Assembly: GCA_030583925.1 (NCBI GenBank)
Contig: CP129482.1
Coordinates: 1,550,001 to 1,614,000, forward strand
DNA from: Anaerolineales bacterium
Lineage (GTDB): Bacteria > Chloroflexota > Anaerolineae > Anaerolineales > Villigracilaceae
Length of the DNA: 64,000 nt
Reading direction: 5' to 3'
The position numbers were made by a program, and so were the translations under genes. Every line of letters starts with the position of its first letter. The stretch's first letter is position 1. Below, piece after piece: positions 52,519 to 61,483 of the stretch. The notes beneath the pieces were generated by a model. The model was not told the DNA's origin. It saw nothing but the letters and a program-made list of their open reading frames with translations, and searched no databases.

Positions 52519-54660
52519 CTAATCCGCCGCGCCAACCTGCTTCACGCTTTTCGCAACTAGAGCCGCCGCGCGTGCCGGGTCTTTGTCGGGCCAGGCGGCG
52601 ATGAAGATGCCGATAAGGAAGAGCAGGCTTCCCATCCACAGCCAGTTGACCAGCGGATTGACGTAGATCTTGAACGTCGCTCCGGTGGCGGCGGCAGGCT
52701 CCCAGTTGACAAGCAAAATATACAAATCATCCTTCATCGTCGCGCGTTGACCGGGGATGGTCATGGATTGTTGTGCGTCGAAATAATAGTCAATGCGAGG
52801 GTGCAGGTCGCCGAGATACTGTCCGTTTTGGTACACGCTGACCACGGCGCGCGTCACCTCGCGCCCGTCTGGACCTTTGAAGCGGGCAATATCCTTGTAC
52901 ATTACATCGTAGCCGCCCAGACTCATTTTTTGATTCACTTCGAGTGTGCCTTGCGTCTCGATCTGGAAGAGTTCGATGCCGAGGATGCCGATTGCCATGA
53001 GCGCCATGCTCAAGTGAATGATGTATCCGCCGTAGCGCCGACGGTCGCGCCCGGTGAGATTCCAAAACGCAGTGAAGATGTTTTCATCCTTGCTTTTTTG
53101 TCTCGCCCGCGCGCCGCGCCAATATTCGTACACTGTAATGAGAATGACGAATGCCACCAAGAAGAAACCGATCAGCGCGTAGACGTTTTGAGTGTAAAAC
53201 GCATACAACGCCGCAGTGACGACGACGGCGAGGATGGTCGGTTTCCACGCCGCGCGCCCCAGCGTTTTTAGCGTGGAATGTCCCCACGCAGAGAGCGGCG
53301 CAATGCCCATCAAGAATAACAACGCCGCGAACAATGGTCCGTTGGCACGCTCGTAGAAAGCGGGACCCACTGTCACTTTTGCGCCGGTGAAGAGTTCAGA
53401 TGTCAGCGGGTAGATCACGCCCCAGAAGCACACGACCAGTATGCTCATGAACAACAAATTATTGAAGAGGAACAACGCTTCGCGCGAAAGCAGGGAGTGC
53501 ATTTCAGTTTCCGCTTTTAAATTGCCCCAACGGTAAATAACCAGCGCGACCGAAGCGATAAACGTGATGGCGATGTACGTGAAAAATAACGGGCCGATCG
53601 CGCTCTGCGCGAACGCATGAACCGACGATAATACGCCGGAGCGCGTGAGAAATGTGCCGAAGATGACGAGATCATAGGTGAGGATGACCAACAGCATGTT
53701 CCAGTGTTTCAACATGCCGCGCTTCTCTTGAATCATCACCGAATGTAAGAACGCGGTGCCGGTCAGCCAGGGCATGAACGCGGCGATCTCCACCGGGTCC
53801 CAGCCCCAGTAGCCGCCCCAGCCCAACACGTCGTATGCCCAGCGTCCACCGAGAACGAGTCCCAGCGTGAGGAACAGCCACGCCCACAACGCCCAGCGGC
53901 GCGTGAGGCGGATCCAGCGATCATCCGTTCGACCCGTGATCAACGCCGCGATGGCGAACGCAAACGGAATGACGAATGAAACGAATCCGAGGTAGAGCAT
54001 CGGCGGGTGGATGATCATGCCGGGGTGTCGCAAAAGCGGATTCAGTCCATTCCCATCTTGTGGCGTAAACAACACGCTGTTTGCCGGCTGGAAAAAATAC
54101 GCTTCAACCCCCGTGGAAGTTTGGTAGAACATCTTGAACGGATTCTCGTAGAAAGTTGTCATCCCGATGAAGAACGCCAGCGTGAAGCACGAAACGAAAA
54201 TCACCCACGGGAGGAACTCGCGGTCGCGATCCCACTTGCGGAGGGTGACCAGCGACGCGAACGCGGACATCAGCCACGACCAGAATAATAACGAACCGGC
54301 TTGCCCGCCCCACCACGCGGTCACTTTCAAATACGTGGGCATCGAGCGGCTGGTCACTTGATAAACGAATTGCACTTCATAATGATCGTTGACGAGGAGA
54401 TAGATCAATACCCCAGAGGCAAGCGAAATGAGCGGGAAGGTGAGCAGCATGGCGCGGCGCGCGCTTTCCACCATCGAGGCGGCGCGTTGCGGCGTATCCA
54501 TTTTTTCGAGATCGTCCGCCCAGCGCTGCGTGCGCGGCGTGGGGATACTGCGGAAGAGCCGCGCAAACGCTTTTGGGTTCGAAAACGACGCGGTCAGTGC
54601 GCTATACAGAGTAACGAAAAATACGACGAGTAATATTCCAAATCCGAAATGAGCGAGCAT
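52519..54660 (-). CDS. ccmF: Cytochrome c heme lyase CcmF
   Basis: 713 residues with about 14 membrane helices. The WWD-type heme motif GWGGYWGWDPVEIAAFMPWL (~277-296) and flanking His-bearing loops (HPGMIIHPPMLYLG, GTFLTRSGVLSSVHAFAQS) mark CcmF/NrfE. It ligates heme from CcmE to apocytochrome. A typical large periplasmic loop near the C-terminus (GPDGREVTRAVVSVYQNGQY) precedes the last helix. GAGGAA lies 6 nt before the ATG. Confidence 0.95.
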   Translation of the reverse strand: MLAHFGFGILLVVFFVTLYSALTASFSNPKAFARLFRSIPTPRTQRWADDLEKMDTPQRAASMVESARRAMLLTFPLISLASGVLIYLLVNDHYEVQFVYQVTSRSMPTYLKVTAWWGGQAGSLLFWSWLMSAFASLVTLRKWDRDREFLPWVIFVSCFTLAFFIGMTTFYENPFKMFYQTSTGVEAYFFQPANSVLFTPQDGNGLNPLLRHPGMIIHPPMLYLGFVSFVIPFAFAIAALITGRTDDRWIRLTRRWALWAWLFLTLGLVLGGRWAYDVLGWGGYWGWDPVEIAAFMPWLTGTAFLHSVMIQEKRGMLKHWNMLLVILTYDLVIFGTFLTRSGVLSSVHAFAQSAIGPLFFTYIAITFIASVALVIYRWGNLKAETEMHSLLSREALFLFNNLLFMSILVVCFWGVIYPLTSELFTGAKVTVGPAFYERANGPLFAALLFLMGIAPLSAWGHSTLKTLGRAAWKPTILAVVVTAALYAFYTQNVYALIGFFLVAFVILITVYEYWRGARARQKSKDENIFTAFWNLTGRDRRRYGGYIIHLSMALMAIGILGIELFQIETQGTLEVNQKMSLGGYDVMYKDIARFKGPDGREVTRAVVSVYQNGQYLGDLHPRIDYYFDAQQSMTIPGQRATMKDDLYILLVNWEPAAATGATFKIYVNPLVNWLWMGSLLFLIGIFIAAWPDKDPARAAALVAKSVKQVGAAD

Positions 54661-54679
54661 TGAATTTCCTCTGCAAACG

Positions 54680-54714
54680 AAATCTCACAGGTCTGCAAGA
54701 CCCGTGAGATTTTT
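54680..54714. repeat. Hairpin between ccmE and ccmF
   Basis: AAATCTCACAGGTCT and AGACCCGTGAGATTTTT; one mismatch. T-run favours partial termination in the plus direction; on the transcribed minus strand it may attenuate or stabilise the mRNA. Confidence 0.6.
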
Positions 54715-54719
54715 ATATC

Positions 54720-55199
54720 TTAACTACCAGCCTGATCTGGCACGGCTTCTTCGTAACGCGTGGGGCACTTCAAGAGGAGTTCATCTGCGTAGAAAATTCC
54801 ATCTTCGCCGAGTTTGCCGGTGACGATCGCCTGCGCTTCGGGGCGGAGTAGATCCGGTTTGACGCCGATGTACACGACGGTCATGCGCGTCCGTGTGGGA
54901 TCGTTCACCGCTTGATAAAGCGCTTCGGCAAGCCCGCCTTCATCTTCAAGTTCGGCTTGCTCCGCCGGGACATGAGCCACCTCAAAGGTGAGGGTGAGCG
55001 TCTGCGGGTCGTATTGGATCGTATCGCCGATCACCGCACCCGACGCGCGTACGTTCTTTCCAACCACTTCCGGTCCTTTTGCCATGAGTTCGTCCACCGT
55101 CATGAAATACTGCGCCGAGCCGGTGGTCGCGTTGACGATCAGGAACACTACGGCGGCGAGGATGAGCAGGCCGCCGATGACAAATTTATTGAGCTTCAT
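54720..55199 (-). CDS. ccmE: Heme chaperone CcmE, CxxxY type
   Basis: 159 residues: N-terminal anchor (FVIGGLLILAAVVFLIVNA), an OB-fold (GKNVRASGAVIGDTIQYD, LTFEVAHVP, VVYIGVKPDLLRPEAQAIVTGKLGEDGIFYADELLLKCPTRYEE). The heme-binding residue, usually His in HxxxY, is Cys here (CPTRY), the variant known from archaea and some Desulfovibrio. First gene of the ccm cluster; GGAGATAACTC precedes the ATG and a TACAAT lies ~45 nt upstream. Confidence 0.9.
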   Translation of the reverse strand: MKLNKFVIGGLLILAAVVFLIVNATTGSAQYFMTVDELMAKGPEVVGKNVRASGAVIGDTIQYDPQTLTLTFEVAHVPAEQAELEDEGGLAEALYQAVNDPTRTRMTVVYIGVKPDLLRPEAQAIVTGKLGEDGIFYADELLLKCPTRYEEAVPDQAGS

Positions 55200-55249
55200 G
55201 AGTTATCTCCGTGTCGAATTTCAAATCCTGACATTCCTACTCCACATTC

Positions 55250-55255
55250 ATTGTA
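55250..55255 (-). promoter_or_regulatory. Possible -10 box of the ccm cluster
   Basis: TACAAT on the minus strand ~50 nt upstream of ccmE; no clear -35. Confidence 0.35.
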
Positions 55256-55374
55256 CATAATGAGATTAACACGGACTGAGAATGGCGAGCGACGAACATC
55301 ATACAATTTCTCGGAATTTGTCACAGCAAAATTTTTTCCCATGAAGGAGATTTCGGGAGCGGCGAAAAGAACAT

Positions 55375-55455
55375 GTTGCCTTTTTCTTTGCCGCAGAGCG
55401 CGCTGAAACCTTTGAGAAGAAACTCATAAATCTCTGCGGTCTTTGTGGCTTAGCC
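55375..55455. repeat. Dispersed repeat, GCCGCAGAGCGCGCTG / CTGCGGTCTTTGTGGC family
   Basis: Complementary arms between ccmE and the aldo-keto reductase gene; same broad family as 4015-4078. The rest of 55200-55475 holds only the possible ccm promoter. Confidence 0.6.
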
Positions 55456-55475
55456 CCGTTAACCGCTCCCGGGCT

Positions 55476-56459
55476 CTAATCGTCATCAGCCTCTTTCTCG
55501 ACGCCGAACACCTTATCAATTTTTTCGAGAACGTTCGGCGTGAGTTTGGAAACGAATTTGTCGGCTTTCAAGTTTTCTTGCAGTTGCTCCACCTTGCTCG
55601 CGCCCAAAATGACCGTGCTAACATTCTGATTCTTCAAGCACCACGCAATGGCAAGTTGCGAGAGACTGCATCCCAAACTCTTGGCGATCGGTCCCAGCGC
55701 GCGCACCTTGGCGAGTCGTTCCTTATCCTTGACTCTCTTTTGAAGCCAGCGATAACCTTTGAGATTGGCGCGGCTGTCTTTGGGAATCCCTTTCAAATAT
55801 TTGCCTGTCAACATCCCCGAAGCCAGCGGACTCCAGATCGTCGTGCCGTAGCCATAATCTTGAAACAGGCGCGCGTATTCCTTTTCGAAGCGGTCGCGCG
55901 CAAAAAGATTGTATTGTGGCTGTTCGGTGACAGGTTTATGCAGGTGATGTTTCTCTGCGATGTGCAGCGCCGAAACGATCTCGTCCGCGCTCCACTCCGA
56001 CGTTCCCCAATACAGCGCTTTGCCCCATTCGATGATATTGTGCATCGCCCACACGGTTTCCTCGATGGGCGTGGTCTTGTCCGCGCGGTGACAGTACACC
56101 ACATCCACGTAGTCGAGTTGAAAACGCGCGAGCGAGCCGTTGATCGCCTCGATCAAATGTTTGCGATTCAACGTGTTTCTCACGTTCACGTCATCATTCA
56201 AGCCCCAATAGATCTTGGTCGTGACGAGATAACTTCCCCGCCGCCAGTTCAAGCGTTTGAGCGCGGCGCCCATCACCTCTTCCGATTTGCCGTACGCGTA
56301 GGCTTCCGCGTTGTCGAAAAAATTCACCCCCGCGTCGTATGCCGCTGCCATTAACTCCACAGCCGCGTCCACATCCACCTGATTTTTGAATGTGACCCAC
56401 GAACCCAACGAGAGTTCGCTCACGCGAATCCCTGTGCGACCCAAGTGACGATAGCGCAT
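55476..56459 (-). CDS. Aldo/keto reductase (Kv-beta/YghZ-like AKR)
   Basis: 327-residue TIM-barrel NADPH oxidoreductase. Catalytic tetrad: [15 protein letters not shown] (Asp, Tyr), VTTKIYWG (Lys) and DVVYCHRAD (His). The [16 protein letters not shown] and [18 protein letters not shown] segments are typical of the AKR6-like group. It reduces aldehydes or ketones; substrate unknown. GAGGAG lies 7 nt before the ATG, downstream of a minus-strand TATAAT shared with the LysM lipoprotein gene. Confidence 0.9.
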   Translation of the reverse strand: MRYRHLGRTGIRVSELSLGSWVTFKNQVDVDAAVELMAAAYDAGVNFFDNAEAYAYGKSEEVMGAALKRLNWRRGSYLVTTKIYWGLNDDVNVRNTLNRKHLIEAINGSLARFQLDYVDVVYCHRADKTTPIEETVWAMHNIIEWGKALYWGTSEWSADEIVSALHIAEKHHLHKPVTEQPQYNLFARDRFEKEYARLFQDYGYGTTIWSPLASGMLTGKYLKGIPKDSRANLKGYRWLQKRVKDKERLAKVRALGPIAKSLGCSLSQLAIAWCLKNQNVSTVILGASKVEQLQENLKADKFVSKLTPNVLEKIDKVFGVEKEADDD

Positions 56460-56488
56460 TGTTATCTCCTCGTAGAAAATTTCCCTCC

Positions 56489-56496
56489 ATTATAAT
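56489..56496. promoter_or_regulatory. Overlapping divergent -10 elements
   Basis: ATTATAAT: TATAAT on the plus strand (56491-56496), 6 nt before the lipoprotein ATG (leaderless), and TATAAT on the minus strand (56494-56489), serving the aldo-keto reductase gene with a ~25-nt leader and GAGGAG. Confidence 0.65.
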
Positions 56497-56502
56497 CTTC
56501 CT

Positions 56503-57441
56503 ATGCAACGTCTTCTGCGCTCTGCCTTCTGCTTTCTGTTTTTGATTGGATGCGCCTCCCCTCAAACGGACTCCACGCCTCAGCCGATTCTCCTCACTCC
56601 ATTTCTGACTTCCACCTCAGCCCCGCTTCAGACGCCGGGCGGCTTGGTCCCTCCGCTTACGCCTCTTCCCAGCCCGACGCCTTTCACGTACACTGTGCAA
56701 GAGGGTGACACGCTGAGCGAGATCGCTGAACGCTTTCGCGTTTCGCTCGACGATCTGCAAGCCGCGAACCCCGAAATCAACGCGAACGCCATGTCGGTGG
56801 GACAAGTGTTGAAGATCCCCGGCAATCCCGATAATCCCTCCGGCGAACCGACTCCAATGCCTGCGCCATTCACTGTCGAGCAAATCGAATGTTATCCAAC
56901 GATAGATAAAGGGATGTGGTGCTTCGTGTTGGCGCGCAATGATCAGCCCAATACCCTTGAAAATGTCAGCGCGCAAGTGACGCTGGTTGACTCGAATAAT
57001 GCAACTCTTGCAACACAGCCGGCCTTTCTTGCGTTAAATATTTTGCCGCCGAATACCTCTTTGCCAATGGCGGTTTTCTTTTCACCGGATATTCCTTTCG
57101 GTGCCAAGCCGCAAGTACAAGTTTTGACCGCCATTCAATTACTGCCGGCCGATGAGCGATATGTGTCTGCGACGGTGAACAACGCGCTGGTACAAGTCAA
57201 CGCGGAGGGACACAGCGCGCAAGTGAGCGGTTTGGTCTTGTCGCAGAGTCAGACGGCTACGGCGAATCAGGTGTGGGTGGCGGCGACTGTCTACGACGAG
57301 GAAGGACGCGTGGTCGGCGTCCGCAGATGGGAATCCAACGCGAGTCTGCCGCCTGGCGGGAGTCTGCCGTTTAATTTTTTGGTGTCAAGCGTTGGGGGAA
57401 GAATTGCGCGTGTCGAGTTTGTTGTGGAGGCAAGACCTTGA
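56503..57441 (+). CDS. LysM-domain lipoprotein
   Basis: 312 residues. Lipoprotein signal RSAFCFLFLIGC (lipobox LIGC), a TP-rich linker, then one LysM domain (~63-107; YTVQEGDTLSEIAERF, DLQAANPEINANAMSVGQVL) that should bind peptidoglycan, and a C-terminal ~150-residue beta domain (FxxLAR-type immunoglobulin-like, NVSAQVTLVDSNNATLATQP). The ATG at 56503 lies 6 nt after TATAAT with no ribosome-binding site. A very long hairpin follows. Confidence 0.85.
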   Translation: MQRLLRSAFCFLFLIGCASPQTDSTPQPILLTPFLTSTSAPLQTPGGLVPPLTPLPSPTPFTYTVQEGDTLSEIAERFRVSLDDLQAANPEINANAMSVGQVLKIPGNPDNPSGEPTPMPAPFTVEQIECYPTIDKGMWCFVLARNDQPNTLENVSAQVTLVDSNNATLATQPAFLALNILPPNTSLPMAVFFSPDIPFGAKPQVQVLTAIQLLPADERYVSATVNNALVQVNAEGHSAQVSGLVLSQSQTATANQVWVAATVYDEEGRVVGVRRWESNASLPPGGSLPFNFLVSSVGGRIARVEFVVEARP

Positions 57442-57468
57442 CCCCAACCCCCTCCGCCCTTCGGGCGC

Positions 57469-57514
57469 CTCCCCCAAAAAATCCGACGAACTTCAGTCGG
57501 ATTTTTTGGGGGAG
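57469..57514. terminator. Perfect 19-bp-stem terminator/repeat
   Basis: CTCCCCCAAAAAATCCGAC, loop GAACTTCA, GTCGGATTTTTTGGGGGAG, nested within wider ACCCCAACCCC...GGGTGGGGGT arms. It separates the convergent lipoprotein and peptide-binding protein genes. Confidence 0.85.
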
Positions 57515-57530
57515 GACAGGGTGGGGGTTT

Positions 57531-59132
57531 TTACTTGCCCTCGAGCCACATGTATCGTTCGATTGGAATATCAATCGGCGTGAAAACGTAGCCTTTGATG
57601 TATGGCTTGACGAGTTGATACGAAAGCGAGTGCGAGGTGAATAACGCCGCGGCGTCGTCCACGATGATCTGTTCGGCTTGTTGATACAGCGCGATGCGCT
57701 TGGTTACATCCAACTCGACGCGGGCTTGTTCGAGGATGGCGTCGAGTTGCGGATTGGAATAGCCGCCGTTGTTTTGCGATGAGCCAGTGTGGAAGAGTAC
57801 GTCGGCGAAGTTTTCAGGGTCGGGGTAATCGGCGCACCAACCGCCGCTAAAGAGTTGACCGTGATTGCCGGCGTAAATTTGCTGATAGTAGAAATTCGGC
57901 TCGAGATTTTCCACGGTGACCGTCACGCTGAGATTTTGTTCCCACATCTCTGCCATGGCGGCAACGTCGCCGCTGATGTAACTACCGATACCGATGTTTG
58001 TGAAGACGATGGGAGGCAACCCTTGCGGTCCGCCGTAGGATGATTCGGCGAGCAGTTGACGCGCCTGTTCAGGATCGTATGGCAAGCCTTTGAGCGCGAG
58101 GTTGAAGCCGGGCAACGCAGGCGGATACAAACCAATGGCGGGAAGATCGTCGCCATCGAGGACGATGTCAATATATTTTTGTCGGTCAAACGCCATCGTG
58201 AACGCCTGCCTCACTTTGACGTCGTCGAAGGGCGGGCGCGTGGAATCGAAGTTGACATAGCCGGTGCAGAGTGAAACGCCGGTGAGCAATTCGTTGTGAA
58301 GCGGTTCGGTTGGGTCCGTGAAGCGATCTACCGAATAAACTCCAGTGATATCCACTTCGCCGGTTTCGTACATCCGCTGGCTGTCGCCGGAGTACAGCTG
58401 ATACACTACATACGGAATGCTTGGCTTGCCGAGATAAAAATCTGCGTTGGCTTCGTAGACCATCACCTCAAAGCGCTTCCACTCCTTTAATTTGTAAGGT
58501 CCCGTTCCGTTCGGCGTGCGATACCATTCCTCGCCGCTTTCCACGTTTTCCCGGTCAACGACGAAGGCGGTGGGATAGGTGAGTTTCAATATGAAGTATG
58601 GCTTCGGCGCGTCAATCGTGACTTGCAAGGTGTGATCGTCCAAAGCGGTCAACCCGGAGATGCTGTTCGCTTGCCCGGCAACTTTTTCGCGCACGCCGAC
58701 AATGTCGCCTAGATAGGTCAACACGGTGTCCGACGCAAGTTCTGGGCTGGCGGCGCGTTCCCACGAGTAAACGATATCTTGCGCGGTGACCGCGCGTCCA
58801 TTGTGGAATTTGGCGTTCTCGCGCAGGTGGAAGGTATAGACCGTTCTATCATCGCTCACATCCCAGCGTTCGGCGAGATCGGGCGTGAGATTCAAATTCG
58901 GGTCGAACGAGACGAGTCCGCTGAAGAGCAGTTTATCTCCCGAACTGTACGTGGTCGCCGGGTCGTAATCGCGCGGATTCGTGGATTCGCCGCCCGCCAA
59001 CACCAACGCCTGATCCAGCGGGATATCCGTTTGCCACGCGGCGGCGCGATTCGGAACGGCGGTCGTTATGAACGCGAGACATGTGATCAAAAGCAAAGCG
59101 GAAGCAAACTTCCGCATTCTAAAGTTAGCCAT
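57531..59132 (-). CDS. Peptide/oligopeptide ABC transporter substrate-binding protein (SBP family 5)
   Basis: 533 residues. Signal peptide (FASALLLITCLAFITTAVPNRAAA), then the two-lobed SBP_bac_5 fold: LVSFDPNLNLTPDLAERWDVS, YTFHLRENAKFHNGRAVTAQDIVYSWERA, PYKLKEWKRFE and KVRQAFTMAFDRQKYID. It captures peptides or other solutes for an ABC importer not seen here. GGAGG lies 6 nt before the ATG at 59132, whose first codons overlap the upstream metallopeptidase stop by 8 nt, so the two are coupled; peptide release and capture fit together. Confidence 0.9.
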   Translation of the reverse strand: MANFRMRKFASALLLITCLAFITTAVPNRAAAWQTDIPLDQALVLAGGESTNPRDYDPATTYSSGDKLLFSGLVSFDPNLNLTPDLAERWDVSDDRTVYTFHLRENAKFHNGRAVTAQDIVYSWERAASPELASDTVLTYLGDIVGVREKVAGQANSISGLTALDDHTLQVTIDAPKPYFILKLTYPTAFVVDRENVESGEEWYRTPNGTGPYKLKEWKRFEVMVYEANADFYLGKPSIPYVVYQLYSGDSQRMYETGEVDITGVYSVDRFTDPTEPLHNELLTGVSLCTGYVNFDSTRPPFDDVKVRQAFTMAFDRQKYIDIVLDGDDLPAIGLYPPALPGFNLALKGLPYDPEQARQLLAESSYGGPQGLPPIVFTNIGIGSYISGDVAAMAEMWEQNLSVTVTVENLEPNFYYQQIYAGNHGQLFSGGWCADYPDPENFADVLFHTGSSQNNGGYSNPQLDAILEQARVELDVTKRIALYQQAEQIIVDDAAALFTSHSLSYQLVKPYIKGYVFTPIDIPIERYMWLEGK

Positions 59133-60498
59133 TTTGTCCTCCTGCGTTTTGATTTCCACGGCGGACGATGAAGCCCAACACGACGACTCCGATGAGGAGC
59201 AGGAAAAGACAGCAAAAGCCGAGCAGGATCAACGTCAGAGAAAGAGGCGGACCTGTCCGTTCTGGGGGCGACTCGGGAGTCGCTTGCTGGTTGAACGATG
59301 AAGTGGGAATCGGAGTTGTTTGTCCTCCGCTGAATTGCACGCCGGAAACCGGTACGATTGTTGGGACATACGTCGGAGTTGGTTGCGCGGTCGGCTGTGC
59401 GGAGACCGCGCGAGGCTGCGCGCCGATGGCGGCGCGCCATCCGTCCTCCAAACCTTCCACGTTGAAGCCGTAGGTTTGTTGGAGCGCTTCATCAGTGGTC
59501 AAACCGTCTCGCAACGAGGTGAGCAGTTCGGCCATCTTCGCCTGCCCGTAGGTTTCGATGAGGAATTTCACCAAACTGTACGATTGGCTGTACGACAGAT
59601 AGGCTTTGTCTGGCACTTCAGAAAACCCGGCGCTGAGCGAACGCACGGATAACAGATCGTTCGTCTTAATGGCATTATCCAATTGTTGTTGCGACGCTGA
59701 ATCAAGTTCGCCTTCGCTGAAAACCGCCAGCCCCTCGTTCAACCACGTCGGCACATCGCCGAGGCATGAAAAGGTGAGATGCCCCACCAGCACGTGAGTC
59801 AATTCATGTACGATCGAGTCGCGTCCCCATTCGAGATCGTTTTGCGAGATGCCGAGGATGACAATGTCCTGATCTGGAAATGCCTGCCCGCCGGTCCACG
59901 ACGGTTCGTAGAGGACGGCGTCGCGCAGGTCGTTGGTGCTGCTGTAGATGTAAATATCAATCGGCGCGTCGGCGGATAAGCCGGACTGCGTTTCGTTGAA
60001 TTTCAAACCGTTTTGCGCGGCGTCGAGCAGGTCGTTGGCAAAGACACTATCGCCGCTGTACCAGTGGAAGTTGATCTGCCCTTTGTTGAGCGTTTTCCAA
60101 TCGTGGGCGTTATCCAGCCAGACGGCGTTCTTCGTTTCGCTGACGGTTTCGACTCCGCTGGCGTCTGTCACATGCCAACGCCACCAGAGTTTTGCGCCGG
60201 GTGGAAGCGACCCGCTTTGGCGCATTTCCCATGTCCATTCCGCGTCCACGCTTTTGCCCGGTGTGAATTGCGGAAAGGCTTTGGCGACCACTTCGCCGCA
60301 GGTTTCCTGTTCGTTGCCGTATTCCAGCACGATGGATTGAATCTCTGCGCCGCTGGTGATGTTTGCGCGGAAGGTGGCAGCGTTCGGGAAGTCGAATTCG
60401 ACCTCGTTGTTCGCGAAGTCCGCTGAGGAGGCGGCGAGCGCCGAAGCGGGGAGGAGCAGGCTGACCGTGAGAAGAAGCGTGAGGATTTTTGTCCGCAT
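59125..60498 (-). CDS. Secreted MA-type (gluzincin) metallopeptidase with C-terminal anchor
   Basis: 457 residues. Signal peptide (ILTLLLTVSLLLPASALA); N-terminal beta domain (~20-140); peptidase domain with zinc motif DSIVHELTHVLVGHL (HExxH, ~245) and third ligand WLNEGLAVFSEG (Glu ~275) of the peptidase-MA family; Pro/Thr-rich linker (~365-415); membrane helix LTLILLGFCCLFLLLIGVVVLGFIV and short Arg/Asn tail. It would act outside the cell tethered to the membrane. Overlaps the peptide-binding protein gene. Confidence 0.87.
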   Translation of the reverse strand: MRTKILTLLLTVSLLLPASALAASSADFANNEVEFDFPNAATFRANITSGAEIQSIVLEYGNEQETCGEVVAKAFPQFTPGKSVDAEWTWEMRQSGSLPPGAKLWWRWHVTDASGVETVSETKNAVWLDNAHDWKTLNKGQINFHWYSGDSVFANDLLDAAQNGLKFNETQSGLSADAPIDIYIYSSTNDLRDAVLYEPSWTGGQAFPDQDIVILGISQNDLEWGRDSIVHELTHVLVGHLTFSCLGDVPTWLNEGLAVFSEGELDSASQQQLDNAIKTNDLLSVRSLSAGFSEVPDKAYLSYSQSYSLVKFLIETYGQAKMAELLTSLRDGLTTDEALQQTYGFNVEGLEDGWRAAIGAQPRAVSAQPTAQPTPTYVPTIVPVSGVQFSGGQTTPIPTSSFNQQATPESPPERTGPPLSLTLILLGFCCLFLLLIGVVVLGFIVRRGNQNAGGQNG

Positions 60499-60581
60499 AG
60501 ATGATCTCCGTTGACGATTTCCGCAAGTGTATCACGCGTTCGGTTGTTACCTTCCAAACACTTATCAGATGATAGGTTAGT

Positions 60582-60610
60582 TTGACGCTCCCTATCCTTG
60601 CATGTATAAT
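60582..60610 (+). promoter_or_regulatory. Sigma-70-type promoter of the DUF4388 gene
   Basis: TTGACG at 60582-60587, exactly 17 bp, TATAAT at 60605-60610; the start codon follows ~40 nt later with a GAGG. Confidence 0.75.
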
Positions 60611-60649
60611 TCTTCAATCTCCCAATGGGGAGATTTTATTGAGGCAAAA

Positions 60650-61456
60650 ATGGCTTTGCGCGGCAACTTGCGCGATTTCACGATCACGCAACTTCTCAAT
60701 TTGATCAACCTTGCACGCAAGACCGGCACGTTGGTGGTGGATGGGCCGGGCGAGCAAGCGCATGTTTCTTTCCGCGAGGGAAAGCTTGCGTATGCGCGCG
60801 TCGGGCGGGACGATGGAAGCCTCGCGGCGGTGTTGCATAAAGCCAACAAATTGACAGTGAACCAATATCGCGCCATCGTCGAGCGCGCCGGCAAGATCAA
60901 CGATAAGGAACTTGGGTTGTTGTTGATCAACGCCGGTTATCTTTCGCAAGAGGAAATTCTTGCGAACCTGCAATCGTATTTTACTGACAGCATCCGGCGT
61001 TTGTTCACATGGGTGGAAGGTTTTTTTCGTTTTGAAAATGAGATGATGCCGCCCGACGACCGCATCAACGTGCGACTCGATCTGGAAAACATCATTATCG
61101 AAGGCTCGCGTCAGTTGCGCGAGTGGGAACAGTTGCAAGATGAAATCCCTAGCCTCGACATGGCGTTGAAGTTCACCGACCGACCGTTGAAGAACGTGAA
61201 CCTGAGCGTGGAAGAGTGGCGCGTGGTTTCATACATCAATCCGAAAAACTCGATGAAGCAGATCGCACAGACGAATAAGATGAACGATCTCGAGGTGCGG
61301 CGTATCGTCTATGGCTTGTTGCAGGCTGGTCTAATCGAGATTGTTCGTCCCGAAGGGATGGTTGTGCCGCAAAGCCCGAAGATGTTCCCCACGCAGGATA
61401 AAGAGGAACAGAAGTCATTGGTCAATAAATTAATTGGGCGTATTCGCTCGCTCTAA
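60650..61456 (+). CDS. DUF4388 domain protein
   Basis: 268 residues. The N-terminal ~110 residues are a PATAN/DUF4388 domain: MALRGNLRDFTITQLLNLIN, ARKTGTLVVDGPGEQAHVSF and GKLAYARVG, found in bacterial signalling proteins. ~115-180 is a helical segment (LFTWVEGFFRFE), and ~195-250 resembles a winged helix (VSYINPKNSMKQIAQTNKMNDLEVRRIVYGLLQAGLIEIV). The ATG at 60650 is chosen from family N-termini; GAGG lies 8 nt upstream. It is followed by a small GTPase gene, a common pairing suggesting that DUF4388 proteins serve as GTPase regulators (inference). Confidence 0.85.
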   Translation: MALRGNLRDFTITQLLNLINLARKTGTLVVDGPGEQAHVSFREGKLAYARVGRDDGSLAAVLHKANKLTVNQYRAIVERAGKINDKELGLLLINAGYLSQEEILANLQSYFTDSIRRLFTWVEGFFRFENEMMPPDDRINVRLDLENIIIEGSRQLREWEQLQDEIPSLDMALKFTDRPLKNVNLSVEEWRVVSYINPKNSMKQIAQTNKMNDLEVRRIVYGLLQAGLIEIVRPEGMVVPQSPKMFPTQDKEEQKSLVNKLIGRIRSL

Positions 61457-61483
61457 TCGCACAGGCGAAAGGGATCAGAAATT

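Noticed and set aside
55443..56354. 303-codon plus-strand frame over the aldo-keto reductase
   Set aside because: Antisense to a gene with a full catalytic tetrad; starts in a dispersed repeat.
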